Part shown: positions 47,507 to 58,726 of the stretch, piece by piece
Numbering within the stretch: position 1 is the first letter of the stretch
Layout: each line of letters opens with the position of its first letter
Assembly (NCBI GenBank): GCA_034440635.1
Contig: JAOTON010000977.1
Span: 372,001-436,000 of the forward strand
Direction: 5' to 3'
DNA from: Lepas anatifera
Lineage: Eukaryota; Arthropoda; Thecostraca; Lepadidae
DNA: 64,000 bases
The notes under the pieces: generated by a model
What the model saw: the letters and a program-made list of their open reading frames with translations, nothing else
Databases searched by the model: none
Told to the model about the DNA's origin: nothing
Program-made: the position numbers and the translations under genes

Positions 47507-49433
47507 CAGTGGCGGCGCTTGAAAGTTATGCCAGCCTAGGCACGATTGGTTTAGGGGTGGGGACGTCGCCCAGGCTTTTTACCTGATAGTGGACAGGGGC
47601 GGATGCAGCAGGCTGGTTGGAGAGGGGGGCAAGCTCAAGTCGATGAGCAAAAAGAATATTTATGTTAAAATGTTGAATATCATATATATATATATTTGAG
47701 TAGTTGGGCAATATATCTCTTCGATGCAGCGACTATTGAATAGTATTGCTGATTCGCACTTGGATAATTTCTTTTGTTGTTTAATTATATTATTGATGGT
47801 TTGTTTGGTTGCAGTTGAAATGTCTTTAGTCAAATCAGTAAAGTTCATTAAAATATTACAAATATAAGTTCGAGCTTTCGAATGTATTGGACATTCATTA
47901 TCAAGATAAGAGACAGAGCGGCTCACGTTTTCCTAAATATAGTTGTTTGAAAAATATATCACCGAGTAATGAGCTCAAATCAGTTGAAAGACCTTCCATG
48001 TCAAGAAATATTATTACATTTTTGCAGACTACTTGCTATGAAATTATCTCATGAGTACAAAACTGCAATTCTTATATCATCTTGTCACAGTTTCATAGTC
48101 ACACTACATTAATACATAGTTAGTCACAAGGCATTACAATACAATATAGAAACATTCACATTGTCAACACATGGTATGTTATACATTACATATATCACAC
48201 ATATTCGTTTTGTCTATTATTTAACCCATCCCCATAGTGACAACTTGGCGAGTCACTATGGATGGGTTAAATAATAGAAAAACGAATATGTGTGATATAT
48301 GTAATGTATAACATACCATGTGTTGACAATGTGAATGTTTCTATATTGTATTGTAATGCCTTGTGACTAACTATGTATTAATGTAGTGTGACTATGAAAC
48401 TGTGACAAGATGATATAAGAATTGTAGTTTTGTACTAATGAGATAATTTCATAGCAAGTAGTCTGCAAAATGTAATGATATTTCTTTACATGGAAGGTCT
48501 TTCAACTGATTTGAGCTCATCACTCGGTGATATATTTTTCAAAACTATATTTAGGAAAACGTGAGCCGCTCTTTTATCTTGATAATGAATGTCCAATACA
48601 TTCAGCTCGAACTTATTTGTAATATTTTTAATGAACTTTACTGATTTGACTAAAGATTTCACTGCAACCAAACAAACCATCTAATATAATTAAACAACAA
48701 GAATTATCCTGCGAATCGCATCTATTCAATAGTCTGTCGAAGATATATATAAGGCAATATTCAAGAAGGATCGGTAGGTAGTTAAGTAAGCTGGGAAGGA
48801 CAATGTACTCACGAGAGCTTCCCATTTCAAAGACGGCTTCGGCACTTCATTTTTTATGACATCCAATGTCTCGCTGTACGATCGAACGAATTTTTTAAAA
48901 TTTCATCCACCAGATTTTGTGCCATGACTCACGTTCTTCATAAGGGTTTCCCAAATTCTTGCGGATCTTGCTCATAATTGCCAAACAACTGTACCGCACT
49001 AGAGAAGGCTAGACATCCGCGAATACAAGAAAGTCAATAAATGAATCCGCTTTAATGAAGTTCCTAAGACGCGGCATCGCACGTGCTAGCACTTCAGGCA
49101 AGCCTAGGTTGCTGATTTTACGAGCCAGTACTCGCGTCCGAATGAAGGAGGTATTTGAGATGTCAATCAAAAAGCACACGTTAGTTTTGCCACGGTGTTA
49201 GGCAGATTCAGCGGATTCGCGAAGTACCTGATATCACATTTGTTGACGGTAAAAACTGCGAACTTGGATTGTCAGGGATGCAAATTATCGGCTCTTTGAC
49301 CCAGTGATCCGAAAAAGGAATATTCTCTGCCACTTAAACATGGAGTCAAGTTAGGTTTCTGCCACATAAAATACATACTGACTTCGACATTTAAAAGTGG
49401 CTAGGCAGTGCCTCTATGGAAGCGCCGCCACTG
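47507..49433. mobile_element. hAT-type element of 1.93 kb
   Basis: Perfect 14-bp terminal inverted repeats CAGTGGCGGCGCTT and AAGCGCCGCCACTG. Flanking 8-bp duplication GTGTTAAA (47499-47506) and GTATTAAA (49434-49441), one mismatch. The interior holds the large palindrome at 47700-48775 and, at 48830-49400, sequence with many stops in which I cannot identify a transposase. Non-autonomous or decayed. Confidence 0.9.
47700..48775. repeat. Large palindrome, two arms of about 530 bp
   Basis: Sequence from about 47700 to 48236 recurs in inverted orientation from about 48243 to 48775, with few differences and almost no spacer. The centre reads CCATAGTGACAACTTGGCG then AGTCACTATGG. The minus-strand frame at 47660-47926 (LSKCESAILFNSRCIEE then IYCPTTQIYIY) resembles the piece next to (TA)n in the Penelope-like pair (LSAAKQAIVFNEQCIKE then NLLPNYMNIYIY). 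The palindrome may therefore be two inverted 5' pieces of a Penelope-like element; that identity is tentative. Confidence 0.85.
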
Positions 49434-49617
49434 GTATTAAAACGCAAAGTAAAGCTTAACAGTATTTGCCCCGGTCATACGTTTATTTTCCCCGGTGCAA
49501 TGCGTGACTTCAATAACAATTGTCAGTTTAGTGCACGTTTCTTTAAGCTTGGGATAATAGCGCGAAAGCCCTTTTATTTGCGACCAGAAATATAAGTTGA
49601 TTTGGAACTCGTATACC

Positions 49618-49870
49618 GAAATTATCTGTCGACCCGCCGGCCCCTGTCGCTCGCTGCGACACCACCGAGGTCTGTCCACCCGCCGGCTCATGTCGCTCGC
49701 TGTGACACCACCGAGATCTGTCGGCCCGCCAGAGACTGGGGTGTGGTGGAGAGACGGTTCTCGCGGGTGCTGGCCAGCCCTGATCATCTGCGGCCCGACC
49801 GGCTCCACCGTCGACCCCGCCGCTTTGATGTGCACATTCGGTGCGATGATTTCGACACCTACGCGCGATC
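49618..49870. repeat. GC-rich segment with a 46-bp repeat, about 2.3 copies
   Basis: GTCGCTCGCTGCGACACCAC within units of about 46 bp at 49620-49735, followed by GC-rich single-copy sequence to 49870. All frames are open for a while on both strands. A fry-type exon after the CCCGCCAG at 49729 was considered, but no frame gives recognisable Furry sequence, and fry exons E and F are already phase-compatible. Confidence 0.6.
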
Positions 49871-51194
49871 ATCGATTTCGCTGATGTGCTCTGTCTTTGA
49901 GAGAGAGGGACCAACGAGAAAGGGCAGCACCAGACTCATTTAAACGCCCTCTGCGTTTGATAGACCACAAAAATTTTATTATTGACGATAAACCTTTGGA
50001 TGTTTTTATTTCGAGAGGGCAGGTGAAATTTATATTAGTGCTTTTGAGTCACCCAGTAGGGTCGTCCAAATATACCCTTGTTCTGTCAGACTTAAACCCA
50101 ACTTTTATGGTGAAACATTCAATTCTGATTCGAATGAGTCAAATAAGAAGTGTTTATGACAAAGGGAAATATTTTCGAAGTGGTGTAGCACTCCGTGTTT
50201 TACGTACGAGATTGGCCATTGGCGTTGTAGTCTCACGTCCCTTAGAGGTGAGCACTTAGCTTTGGGACAAAAGTAAAACAGCAATATATTGTGTCTGTCT
50301 TCCAACGAGTGAAAGGCGCAAGTCACGTGTTGAATGTGTCATAGCACAGCGTTTTTTTTTTTCATTTTGCTTTACGTCAATAGAACTCTGTGACTGATAC
50401 GAGGAAGATGATACAGCCCGAAGTACGAGTATCAGCGAATTGTGTCAATTCATCCGATAAGTAGGTGCAGCTTATCTTTCTACAATACATCAGATGATAA
50501 AAAACCTCAAAATAAAAGAACATATATTTACGCTTTCCCTCCGTGCGACTGCAGATGTATATTTGGCCGCAGTACATTAATTGGTCACGCGTTGTTAGTA
50601 CACCTGTCCACTGTCTGGGGAATTTATCGTTACTAGTGGAGGGGTCTATCAGCACCATATTGACCTGCAGCTCGCACGCGCTCGCCCACCCTCCTCATCA
50701 TTGTACGTGGGACTTCCTGATTGGTAAAACCCTACAATCAACTTCTGTGGGGACTTCCCAATCAGACGTCGCCTGCCTTATGAAGGCAAATGTTCATTTG
50801 GCTCCTTGTAGAGCCCCCGGTTACGAGACATATCGCCTCTCGAGCATTTAAAACAACTAGCGTCGTATATAACAACATCGAAACCCAGCAACGTCGTAAC
50901 AACACACCTGCATTGAGCATCTGCCGATACAGAGTCATCCAACGTCTGACTTTTGGGCACGCAGTCGCTTTTGACTGCGGCGAGTGGTGCCCACCTTCTC
51001 TTCCTCTACTCGAGGCCAGCTTTGTCCCAGCAGTTTCCTGGCACAAGTCTATGATAGCGAACGGTCGAGCCAAGCGATAAGTGTAACTACCGATCTAGTT
51101 TGTCGCAGTACGAAGCAGTGCCTGATGCTTCTGAGGTGTCATTTTTGTAGTCAATTGTAAAAAATTTTTTTTTTATATTTTTTTTTTTTAATAT

Positions 51195-51198
<4 letters not shown>

Positions 51199-51245
<47 letters not shown>

Positions 51246-51263
51246 TTGAGGGGGATTTTTGTT

Positions 51264-51306
<43 letters not shown>

Positions 51307-51330
51307 GATGAGAGAGAGAGAGAGATGAGA
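51199..51330. repeat. (GA)n microsatellite, interrupted
   Basis: Two GA runs separated by TTGAGGGGGATTTTTGTTTA, then a shorter broken run to 51330. Confidence 0.97.
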
Positions 51331-51456
51331 GAAATATTTTCTGGGGGCTCTTTTCGTACTACTGAAGTGCATTAAAACACCGAAAAGCATCTAAGAACAG
51401 ATTTCTGCAACATTATATTGATGATATAGCAAGGGCAAGAACAGCCGCTGACTTAT

Positions 51457-52326
51457 CGCGCCCCGCTGGGGGGGCGAATTTCCCCCCCTCTCCTGTTTTT
51501 CCCAGATAGCTCAAAACGAGAGACGCAAACAATGAAGCTTGCATCCTTCCTGATATTTTACATCTAACCAAATTTTTAATTAAGGTCATGCCGGTGGGCT
51601 ATTCAGGTCAGTGACCTACCTCAAACCTAAAATCACGATTTTGAGGGGCCCGGGACCAGCGAACCGATCGTTTGAAACTCACATATGTGGTCATTGGGTC
51701 TAATCTGCCATCAGGAATTTTAATATTTTTGACCTAGGTGGGTTATTTTTGGTCCCCCATTATAGTCTATGGTGAAAATAGAATGGGCTCGTTTTCGTAA
51801 ATACTGGATGGATAAGCTGAAATAGTCAACCGTCTATTCTTAAGATTTTGACCATAAGTCGAGTTTTTGAGTATCTGACCTCTAAGGTCTACCGGTCCGG
51901 AGGATGAGTGATTGTTTTGCCAATAACTTATCACTGAATTGAGATAAAGCTACCATTGTGTTGCATTGTGCTTGTATTGTCCGGGGGTCGATTGATGTGC
52001 ACATGACCATGAGGTCACCTGGCCCTGACCTGTGGGTCGGTCTTTTATTTTGGTTAGGTAATATACATCATCGATCGCCCGATGAGGAAATCAATGATAA
52101 TAAATATTTGTCTGCCCCTGAGGCATCTGGAGAGAAATGTACACTGCTCTGTTGTGCTTATGGAACCTTCTTTGACCTATGCTACCTAATATTGACCTGA
52201 ATTAAAATGTTTTGTATAAATATTTCGTCTTGTCAAGCTTTCAACGCCGCCCGTATTTCCTTTAGCCTTCGTGGGGAATGAGATACGGATGGGGAGGCAA
52301 AACGCCCCCGCGCGCGTCGGGCCCTG
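51457..52326. mobile_element. TTAA element, group 1 copy
   Basis: Left flank TTAT (51453-51456), right flank TTAA (52327-52330). Colinear with 58727-59740, including CCAGATAGCTCAAAACGAGA, TCTATGGTGAAAATAGAATG and GGGGAATGAGATACGGATGG. It has many small deletions, which suggests age. Half-sites GACCTAGGTGGG and TGACCTGAATT are among those kept. Confidence 0.82.
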
Positions 52327-52656
52327 TTAAAGCGTACGTTGCTTCGCCTTTGGACGGCTGAAGCATTGAGGGCGAGTGGGAAAATATATTAACTCCTTTA
52401 TGGGCGACACACAAAAAAATGGATTACCTAAACCTTGAAAGTTTTTTATGAAATGTGGTTTGCTCAAACGCTGATAGGGCACGAGCCTTTGGTATCTTAT
52501 ATCATATTAGTCAAGATTTCATTACAGCCGAATGATTGCGTGGGTTGGTTGCTGGGGATAGGTCAGTGTCGGATCCAAAGGTCGGATCTGACGAGTGCGT
52601 GGATTGCTTTACGCTGGCGTTGGATGTGGCGTTACCCCGGGGTTTGTTGGTGGCAG

Positions 52657-52765
52657 TGACGGAGTGTGGAGGAGGAAGTCAGCTGGAAACGGTGGCGGCG
52701 CCGGCCGCCGAGAAGGGAACGCTGCATACCAAGCGGCACAGCGGCGAGGAGATCCTCCGCGACAG
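52657..52765 (+). CDS. fry: Furry (fry) exon F
   Basis: Acceptor TTGTTGGTGGCAG|TG (52656), donor GCGACAG|GTACGG (52766). 109 bp: two bases, 35 codons, two bases (phase 1 in, phase 2 out). The peptide TECGGGSQLETVAAPAAEKG, TLHTKRHSGEEILRD contains the EKGTLHTKRHSGE segment typical of arthropod Furry. It follows the frameshift-corrected exon E in phase and joins exon G in phase (AG plus C gives Ser). A (GA)n tract begins within 20 bp of the donor. An alternative frame through this exon exists but lacks family resemblance. Confidence 0.85.
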
Positions 52766-52775
52766 GTACGGAGAA

Positions 52776-52787
52776 GGAGAGAGAGAG

Positions 52788-52835
<48 letters not shown>
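52776..52835. repeat. (GA)n microsatellite next to the exon F donor
   Basis: About 60 bp of GA with a GGG interruption, beginning ten bases after the donor GT. Confidence 0.97.
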
Positions 52836-52840
<5 letters not shown>

Positions 52841-53094
52841 GAGGAGGAGAGAGGAGAAGAGAGGGGCCTCTTTCGGCTTTCCTTGCCTGCAGCAGTCCGA
52901 GCTTTAACGTTACACTGTTATGCCAGACCGCGGCAGTCTGTGGTGTGTTCCTTGGCGGCGGTTTAGGCGAGGGGGCCTCATGGGCGCAGCATACGGAGCA
53001 GCATCAGGTCCCTCCGGCAGAGACCCTGTAAACTGGTGCTCGTATCACTGGCTGGCTGGTAGTCCGGACGGCTGGACGGTCTGTCGAATGGGCC

Positions 53095-53450
53095 TAGCTC
53101 ACTGTTGGGTTCCCGCCATCTTCTCGGTTGGCCCCCCAAGCTCCTGGCTGGGGCTCATCAGCTCCCGTCTGAAGGTCCACCAGCTCTTGTGGAGGGGGCC
53201 CACCAGTTTTCCGGCTGGAGCCCATCTGCTTGTCAATTAGGGGCCCCCACAAGATTCCCGGCTGGGCAGCCCATCATCTTTCATATGAAAGACGCCACCA
53301 ATGTTCCCGCTGTGGCCCCGTCAGTTTCCTGAATGAGGGTCCCACCAGCTCTCCGACTTCGGTCCCAGCCTCCCAGCTGGAGGTCCACCAGTTTCCCGCA
53401 GCAGAGTCTGCAGTCTCCCCTCTAAATATCGTCCACGGCTGCTGCCTCTC
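53095..53450. repeat. Degenerate tandem repeat of about 30 bp
   Basis: The words CCCACCAGTTTTCCGGCTGG, CCAGCTCCCGGCTGG and similar forms recur at about 30-bp intervals. The open frames here are repeat translations. Confidence 0.8.
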
Positions 53451-53927
53451 ACTGGGAAGATGAGGCCAGTCTACCTCACGTGACCCTGTGAACTTGTGCA
53501 TCGAAGGTGGACACGTGTTTTGTAATGACGTTGAGCTTATCTTCATCTTTTGAAATGTATGTAGGCATCAGAAGATGAAATGTCAAGAACAGTATCTCAC
53601 ATTTGTACCTCCAAGCGTTTCTCGTGCTCTAACCGGTGATGATGTTTTCCACACAAAAATAGTTTGATCGTTTTAACTATAGATAGAAAGCTTTTAATTC
53701 GATATTTCTGGACGTTCTTCAGAAGCCGCCGTCCGAAATGGTCGACCATCCACGTTGTGTTTGTTTTGCATTTACTTCGTAGCTTGTAAGAGCACAGCTC
53801 CCAGTCTTTATGATAACTTCGGCGTACGTGACATGACTTTGGAAGTGATGCGCTGAGTGCTTTGCAAACTGCCGGCAGCAATCTGACAGTTTTCTTAAAC
53901 ATAACATTATAGAACTCGAAATAACTA

Positions 53928-54839
53928 ATGATGGCCCAGCACCTCTGCCTCCCGAGCCCCGCCTGCTCTTCCATCCTCGGTCAGGCAGTCGGTACCAGGG
54001 GTGCTGTGGTTGGCTTGTTTGGCGACGAGGTGATGACTGTCCAGCTTCCTCATGATACCTGGCGAACTCGACACGACTCCTTGAAAGTTATCATGGTTAA
54101 TATCGCAAACGAAGCGAGGATCCCGATAGACTGCGAGGTCTTCGGGGTCTTCAGAGACTTGATACCGACGGAGCTGCTGGAGGAGGGAGGGGAGTTGGAG
54201 CGTGGTCGCCAGCGCCTCGGCCTATGTCCAGATTTCAAACTCCGTCTCCCTACTGCTGATGGGCCGCGTGACTGCCTGGGTGAACTTAAGTTCATTTCCG
54301 CCGGAGCCACGCGTTACCCTGTCGGCAGGAGGGAGAAGCAGGTGGACAGGAGGGCCAGGGAACTGCCGAGCTCCTATAGGCGCCCCCTGGAGAGACTGGA
54401 CCGCCAATTCAACGGTACCCAGCCAGGGGAGACAGGGAGGCTTGTGCAACGACTGCAGAGTTTTGGAAACCTGCAGTGCTACGTTGCAGGCAACTGGGGT
54501 GAGGGAAGCACCGACCTACACGCCTTCATCCAGAGCTGTGCCGAGGCCAGAGTGCAACACCTCGCTCGCTCCTCAGGCCGCCTGGAAAATGGGAGTCTGC
54601 TCGGCACTACCGTTGGACAGTACCGGCGCCTGATATCCACCACCATTGTCAGGGCTCAGGCTATGTGCCTCCTGGCCAGGGTAGGCCTCATCTCCTCCTC
54701 TGCGAGGGACGCCGCAGGGCGCCGACAGATGGCTATGCGGCTGGAGCGACAGATGCGAAGCGAAAGAAAGGCCCAGTGGATGGCCTCCCTACATGGTCCA
54801 GGGTGGGCAAGACGGGGCAACTGTCACTCAGTGCGGTGA
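53928..54839 (+). CDS. Uncharacterised ORF with PD-(D/E)xK nuclease-like signature, probably retroelement-derived
   Basis: Uninterrupted 303-codon frame from ATG ATG (an in-frame TAA lies two codons upstream) to TGA. It has no introns and lies inside a fry intron. Residues 30-80 contain GDEVMTVQLPHDTW and DCEVFGVFRDLIPTELLE. Residues 100-121 read CPDFKLRLP, then GELKF: P101-D102 and E119-L-K121 have the spacing of a PD-(D/E)xK nuclease core, with E70 as a possible extra acid. The C-terminal half (GEGSTDLHAF, VGQYRRLISTTIVRAQ, then a basic helix with RLERQMRSERKAQW) is helical. From memory this layout recurs at the C-terminal end of large uncharacterised proteins with reverse transcriptase domains in corals and dinoflagellates. 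I could not verify that. It may be a 5'-truncated retroelement copy or a domesticated gene. Confidence 0.72.
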   Translation: MMAQHLCLPSPACSSILGQAVGTRGAVVGLFGDEVMTVQLPHDTWRTRHDSLKVIMVNIANEARIPIDCEVFGVFRDLIPTELLEEGGELERGRQRLGLCPDFKLRLPTADGPRDCLGELKFISAGATRYPVGRREKQVDRRARELPSSYRRPLERLDRQFNGTQPGETGRLVQRLQSFGNLQCYVAGNWGEGSTDLHAFIQSCAEARVQHLARSSGRLENGSLLGTTVGQYRRLISTTIVRAQAMCLLARVGLISSSARDAAGRRQMAMRLERQMRSERKAQWMASLHGPGWARRGNCHSVR

Positions 54840-55740
54840 CTTGATGGGCTAGGATGCTATACTGGAATTTCTCACCAATTTAGACACCTCGGTGCTTCCA
54901 GACCAGATCGAGGAAGTCAACGCCAAATCCCTGGACAAAATCGTGCAGGAGCAGACTTACGCTGCCGTGTTATTCTACGCATTTTACGAATAAACGTTGG
55001 AAGAATAAAATAACTAATATATTGCACAGATAATGTTGTCATACGTCTTGATATTTTTTCAGATATTAGAGTATAACAATGCAAAATTTTACGTTGGCAT
55101 TTCCCTGTCGTTAGTAGCTCCCCTGGTGTACTGTTGACCCTCCTGCTTGGATGGCTTCTAATGGGAAGAATCGGACAGCACGATTTGACCGCCAACGGCC
55201 CAACAGCATGCGAAGTTGGGATTTATTTGAACGGTTTACAACTTGACTGGAACATATGCCTGTTGCTTGTTGTTGAAGGAAGGTAGACATTGCCCATATA
55301 GGTGTGCATTCATACGGCACGAGCCTTCTGGAATCGGGCATTTTAGGGTGTGTAGGTATTCGCACAATGCCGCTCAGCTAAGTTTCCAGGCTTTAATCGA
55401 TTCAGGGAGTCATGGTAAAAGGTATGGGACAACCAAGTGGTGAAGTCTTAAATGTATCCGAAATAATCTCAATCAAAACACAAGCCAGTGATTATATGCC
55501 AACATGCTAGTGCTGATAATTCATAACTAAATGAGAACAATTTTTATAACACTTTAAGGGGCTGGGAAGTTCCATGACTATTATATAAGGACAGGGCGAC
55601 GTGACGTGAAATATATGCACCCTATTCCGTTTACGGAAGTGGCGATAGCCGTTGATCCGACGGGAATGAAGGTGGGCCCAGCCGGGTCTCCACATTCCCC
55701 TGCTGTGTGTGCCCTGGGACTTTATGATGCACCAACTGAT

Positions 55741-55884
55741 AGGCCACAGGGGGTTGCAACTCTCACCCTGTTGGAAGGGTATTTTGGGGATTTGGAAGTC
55801 CTAATGCAGCATTCCCGCCCGGGGTTTGAACCGGGGTCAGCGGCGTGGAATCCCAGCGTCCTACCGCTGCGCCACGCCTCCCCC
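55741..55884 (-). mobile_element. tRNA-derived SINE (minus), same family as 61046-61172
   Basis: On the minus strand: GTGGCGCAGCGGTAGGACGC as A-box region, then CCGCTGACCCCGGTTCAAAC with B-box (55818-55836), and a tail with ACTTCCAAATCCCCAAAATA and AACAGGGTGAGAGTTG. The tail is shared with the copy at 61046, which separates this family from a plain tRNA gene. Confidence 0.82.
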
Positions 55885-56383
55885 ACTGCCGCAGCTGAAA
55901 CCCTACTTGGGCTGGTATCGTTTGTGCGAGAACACTGTGTGGCTCATTTAAGGTGTTGTCCCGGGCACCGACCTGTTATTTAAAGTTGGGTCGTGAAGCT
56001 CTGTCGTTACAGTGTTGAATTAGGATTTTGGTAGAGCATTTTCAGCTCTTTTTTATTCTTCCGGCCGGCGCTTTCATGGTGTTGGGCATTGAAGAGTTAT
56101 TCGTTTCTCGTTTTTTTTTGTAGTTTTCACTACGTGTTTTGGCGGCACCAAGTTTATATACAGGTCATGATGCAACCTCCCAAGACGGCAGTGTTGAAGG
56201 GATTGGTGCAAATCTATGAGTGCGACGTCGATATGCGTTTACGGTTGGGCTCGATCTCACGATCTCGGACTGTGGTCGATCGAACCACGGAATTTCGGTT
56301 TTGATTTCACTGCTATATGATTATCCCCCTCCCGAGTTTCTGCCCCAATGCTTCCAGCGTGGCCACTGTTGCTTCCAGATTTA

Positions 56384-57670
56384 TTGGAAGCTCAGTTGGT
56401 AGGGTGTTGGGCTGCGGTCTGCTGTTCAGGAACATGCAGTGCCAGTGCATGTACGCATTGCGCAGGGTTGAGATCGGTTCTCCTGAGACACTCCGGCGTT
56501 CGAGATGTACTCGACGTAAGTTCGTCTGCAACTGACTAGTGAAAGGGTGACATGAGCGGGCGGCCGTCCCTTTGCTTTGTAGGACATTAAAATTTGTGAC
56601 TTCTATATTAACTCGCGCCCCGGTGGGCCTCCGAGCCACCTTCACCCCGTAGTGGGGGGTGTTTGAACACCCCCCTTGAACTCGGCTCCTATGCGGGATA
56701 GCGAAAAAACGCGAACGCTGGTGGATACGTCATACAAATTCATGAAGAAACTATATCAGTCACTTCTTGGCTCAGGTCAATATTGAGGTCATGACAGGAC
56801 CTTGTCAAAGAAGGTGGCATCTTGAGTAGTTTTTGGGCTCTAGCATATGACAGAGTTAAGTCAGCTTCATTGTTAGGCACCATTCGCTTCCGCTCGTCAC
56901 AGATATTCCAGCGATGTGTGATATGACCATACTAGGTCAAAACACGAAAATGGCCTGACCTCAGGTTGGGTCAAGATCACTTTTAGCATAAGATAGCCAA
57001 TATGCAGATCAATCAACTCGGAACAGCAGTCCAAACGTGATTATATCAAAATAAACGCTGTATCATGATTTCATGCACAGTTATTGACTTAAGTCTGAAA
57101 AGTGCTTCAGTATCCCCAGATGACCTTTCAGAGGTTACAGGTCAAAAATTGTAATATTAACCTGGAAATGGGTCCAGAATACGACGGTTTGGATAATATG
57201 TAGGCATTCTCAGCTGTATCACATAAAGACAACCCGGCTTTTCCATGTATTTCCAATGGAGAGGTCATGATTCGTACTTGACCTTAGGTCATCGTTATGA
57301 AAAATCCCGGAATACTTTTTGTAGTACTCGGTGGGCCCATTATTTGGTATAAGTTTCAATACGACAGATTCTTACGATACGATAGATTCACCCATTTCTT
57401 ATTTATGCCACCTTAAACATCTTTGGAGGTGAAGTCACTTGACCTGCACTAGTGACCTGACCTGAGATGACCCTTAGGGTTTTCCGGCGGCACGCCGGAA
57501 AACTCGACGGGGTGTCCGAACACCCCCACCGGGGCGAGGTTTAACTATTTATTGCGGGAGTCGCTCGTTCGGGTGGTTTGTGCGGGATCTCCGTGGCAGC
57601 CTCTTGATGACTTTAGTGAGACTCTGGCTCCAAAAACCGAACTTGCAACAACTTGGACAACATTTCTGGA
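56384..57670 (+). mobile_element. tRNA-headed SINE-like repeat interrupted by a TTAA element
   Basis: Head AAGCTCAGTTGGTAGGGTG has a good A-box (56389-56400), and GAGATCGGTTCTCC may be a B-box remnant. The body GGCGGCCGTCCCTTTGCTTT through GTGACTTCTATA continues after the insertion as ATTGCGGGAGTCGCTCGTTC through GCAACAACTTGGACA. The body is colinear with 28074-28250, where no insertion is present. Confidence 0.8.
56612..57540. mobile_element. TTAA element, group 2, complete (929 bp)
   Basis: TTAA on both sides (56608-56611, 57541-57544). Ends CTCGCGCCCCGGTGGG and, inverted, CCCACCGGGGCGAG. A second inverted pair near the ends (GGGGTGTTTGAACACCCC and GGGGTGTCCGAACACCCC) forms GC-rich hairpins. 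Many TGACC/AGGTCA words, including GACCTGACCTGAGATGACC. No coding capacity. Confidence 0.92.
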
Positions 57671-58726
57671 ATTGTTTTCACTGGCCACAAATTATTAGCC
57701 AGATGTCATGGGCACGATTTACCCTCCTAATATGTACATAACTGGCCCGGTTCGAAGGCTGTGTACTTCAGGCCTTTGCCGGCATAAGAAGCGACCGCGC
57801 ACTCATCAGACACGCGAACCAGCGCCAGAACTGCCGGGCAAACGAGCAAGGATGTCTCTTGCTAATACTGTAGGAACCCAATCTTCCTTTGTACGGCAAA
57901 GCTGTAAGAGGAGAGAGAGAGAAGTGGCGTGCACCACTTCCAAGGAAACGTGAGAGGTGACGGGGGTGATCTTTCCCGGACTACCAATACAATGAGGCTG
58001 TTTCCAGTTGTGAGCGTTAGGACGTCATCACAGAGCTTCGCCAGGAGATATTTTCGGTCCCACCTCATATCCGGCCACCTGTCTGTGATCTCAACACTCG
58101 CCTACGCTCCTGATTAGACGCTCTCTGGCTGGGGGTGACCCGTATTTTTGGACGCGCTGCCGCTGTGTTCAGAGGAGACTGCGTTTAATTGCCAGCTATT
58201 GCTTTTTTCAGGCTAGACGTCGGGGAGTATGAGGTAATATTAATTTGCGTGACCTTTGTGGCCCGCATTGCTTATTTTTAGCTACACACCTTGACTAATT
58301 TAGGGGAGTGATTTTGATTATAAATTTGTTTTGCCTCAAGGAATTTGCATTGATCCGGTGTTTGGACTGTTCTATCGAAAACGTCAAGAACGTTTATCAG
58401 CCAAAAATAGCAGTAAACTGACTTTGATTTACTGAGGGGCCCACAATTTTCCTCAAGGGTGGCTTGATCCATGGAATCTTTCATTGGTTCCTTGGTCCCT
58501 TGGTGTTGGAGACCGGTGATTTTCCTCAAGGGTGCATCTGAAGCAGTCGAAAAATGCAACAATGGTGTCAAGTCACTGGAAAATCCAACAGGTCTCGTTG
58601 CCAAATGTGTCATGTTCCAAAAAAGTCGACAGTAGCATTCTGGTCCTTCAAGCGGTCCAGAAAAGTGTGACATTGAAGTGCTTCTGCTGCTGAGGCAGCC
58701 AAGAAAACATTAATTATGTATGTTAA

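Larger units (their letters stand above)
47151..52656 (+). other. fry intron E-F (5.5 kb)
   Basis: Contains the 1.9-kb hAT-type element with its palindrome, a GC-rich repeat at 49618-49735, (GA)n at 51199-51330 and a TTAA element (51457-52326). Stretch 49870-51198 has no recognisable gene. Confidence 0.8.

Noticed and set aside
49730..49943. An extra fry exon in the GC-rich segment after CCCGCCAG
   Set aside because: No frame shows Furry-like sequence, and exons E and F already join in phase once the extra C is discounted.
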